From: Azotobacter beijerinckii
Lineage (GTDB): Bacteria; Pseudomonadota; Gammaproteobacteria; Pseudomonadales; Pseudomonadaceae
Length of the DNA stretch: 64,000 nt
Direction: 5' to 3'
Assembly (NCBI RefSeq): GCF_900110885.1
Contig: NZ_FOFJ01000013.1
Coordinates: 45,927-109,926 of the forward strand
Within the stretch, counting starts at the first letter, position 1. Each line of letters starts with the position of its first letter. Shown here piece by piece: positions 63,775 to 64,000 of this stretch. Under the pieces are notes generated by a model. That model was not told the DNA's origin, did not search any database, and worked only from the letters and a program-made list of their open reading frames with translations. The position numbers and the translations under genes were made by a program.

Positions 63775-64000
63775 ATGATGCGTCCCGCCCCCAACGTCAA
63801 AGCTGTTTACCTCTACCCCAAGCCGGTCGATTTCCGTAAATCCATCAATGGCTTGGCAGCCCTGGTCGAGTTGGATATCAAGGTCGCGGTGTTCGACCCT
63901 GTGTTGTTCGTCTTCCTCAATCGCACACGCAACCAAGTGAAAATTCTGTACTGGCATCGCAACGGCTTCTGTCTGTGGCTCAAGCGCCTGGAGGCCGAGC
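63775..64000 (+). mobile_element. tnpB: IS66-family tnpB (orf2), truncated by window edge
   Basis: Open from ATG 63775 to the window end (75 codons). The sequence KAVYLYPKPVDFRKSINGLA then FVFLNRTRNQVKILYWHRNG and FCLWLKRLEAE is the IS66 Orf2/TnpB signature. An upstream frame ends SDAELPIPSGTCPA with TGA overlapping the start (ATGATG), as the coupled tnpA-tnpB of IS66 elements. Most of tnpA is not recognisable before ~63700, so the element's left part may be short or damaged. The left terminal repeat was not identified. Confidence 0.85.

Overview
The window is a high-GC gammaproteobacterial chromosome segment of the Pseudomonadaceae. AmrZ, RsmA, the aru arginine genes, phhAB, hppD, minCDE and MnmC read like Pseudomonas aeruginosa proteins. 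A poly-hydroxybutyrate (PHB) depolymerase/phasin pair and a fused glucosylglycerol-phosphate synthase/phosphatase fit Azotobacter or a PHB-making, salt-adapted Pseudomonas better than P. aeruginosa; Azotobacter is my best guess, not a proof. I see no prophage and no CRISPR array. The only mobile-element gene is an IS66-type tnpB at the right edge.

Layout. 0-4.5 kb: the end of a DedA-like membrane protein, tRNA-Arg(CCT), amrZ, mgtE, a DUF4124 protein, two identical tRNA-Arg(ACG), tRNA-Ser(GCT) and rsmA. 4.7-9.3 kb: lysC, alaS and a small His-ended protein. 9.3-15.2 kb: the arginine succinyltransferase (AST) locus aruB-aruG-aruF-aruC with its regulator argR. 15.3-18.2 kb: a CitE-like lyase and phhAB. 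18.3-25 kb: an MFS carrier, ggpPS, arfB, and a PHB depolymerase with a phasin. 25-36 kb: YdjM-like protein, hppD, BON and DUF1571 proteins, a second depolymerase-like esterase, an ABC exporter with a DsbA-like protein, BolA/DUF2059, fumC and a FadL-like porin. 37-46 kb: polyphosphate:AMP phosphotransferase, mnmC, a hybrid sensor kinase and actP-yjcH. 46-54 kb: a GH17 glucan protein, an alpha/beta hydrolase coupled to an MlaA-like protein, an LpxL-type acyltransferase and minCDE. 54-64 kb: rluA, apeB, a quinone oxidoreductase, prc, a small XRE-type regulator pair, YkvA, an FKBP isomerase, tRNA-Asp and tRNA-Val, rdgC and the IS66 edge.

The most informative signal is gene decay inside the block syntenic to P. 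aeruginosa acsA-aot-argR-aru-alaS. Three small fossils lie where intact genes are expected: an aruE (succinylglutamate desuccinylase) fossil between the 92-residue ORF and alaS; an acsA (acetyl-CoA synthetase) fossil upstream of argR, where the aot arginine transporter should also be; and the last ~22 codons of phhR, with its terminator, divergent from phhA. aruD is also missing: aruG and aruB overlap by 4 bp instead. The lineage therefore seems to have cut down its AST pathway and PhhR control while keeping part of the enzyme set.

Start sites were chosen by family alignment from memory and by Shine-Dalgarno spacing. No database search was possible, so family calls rest on recognised motifs and remembered homologues.
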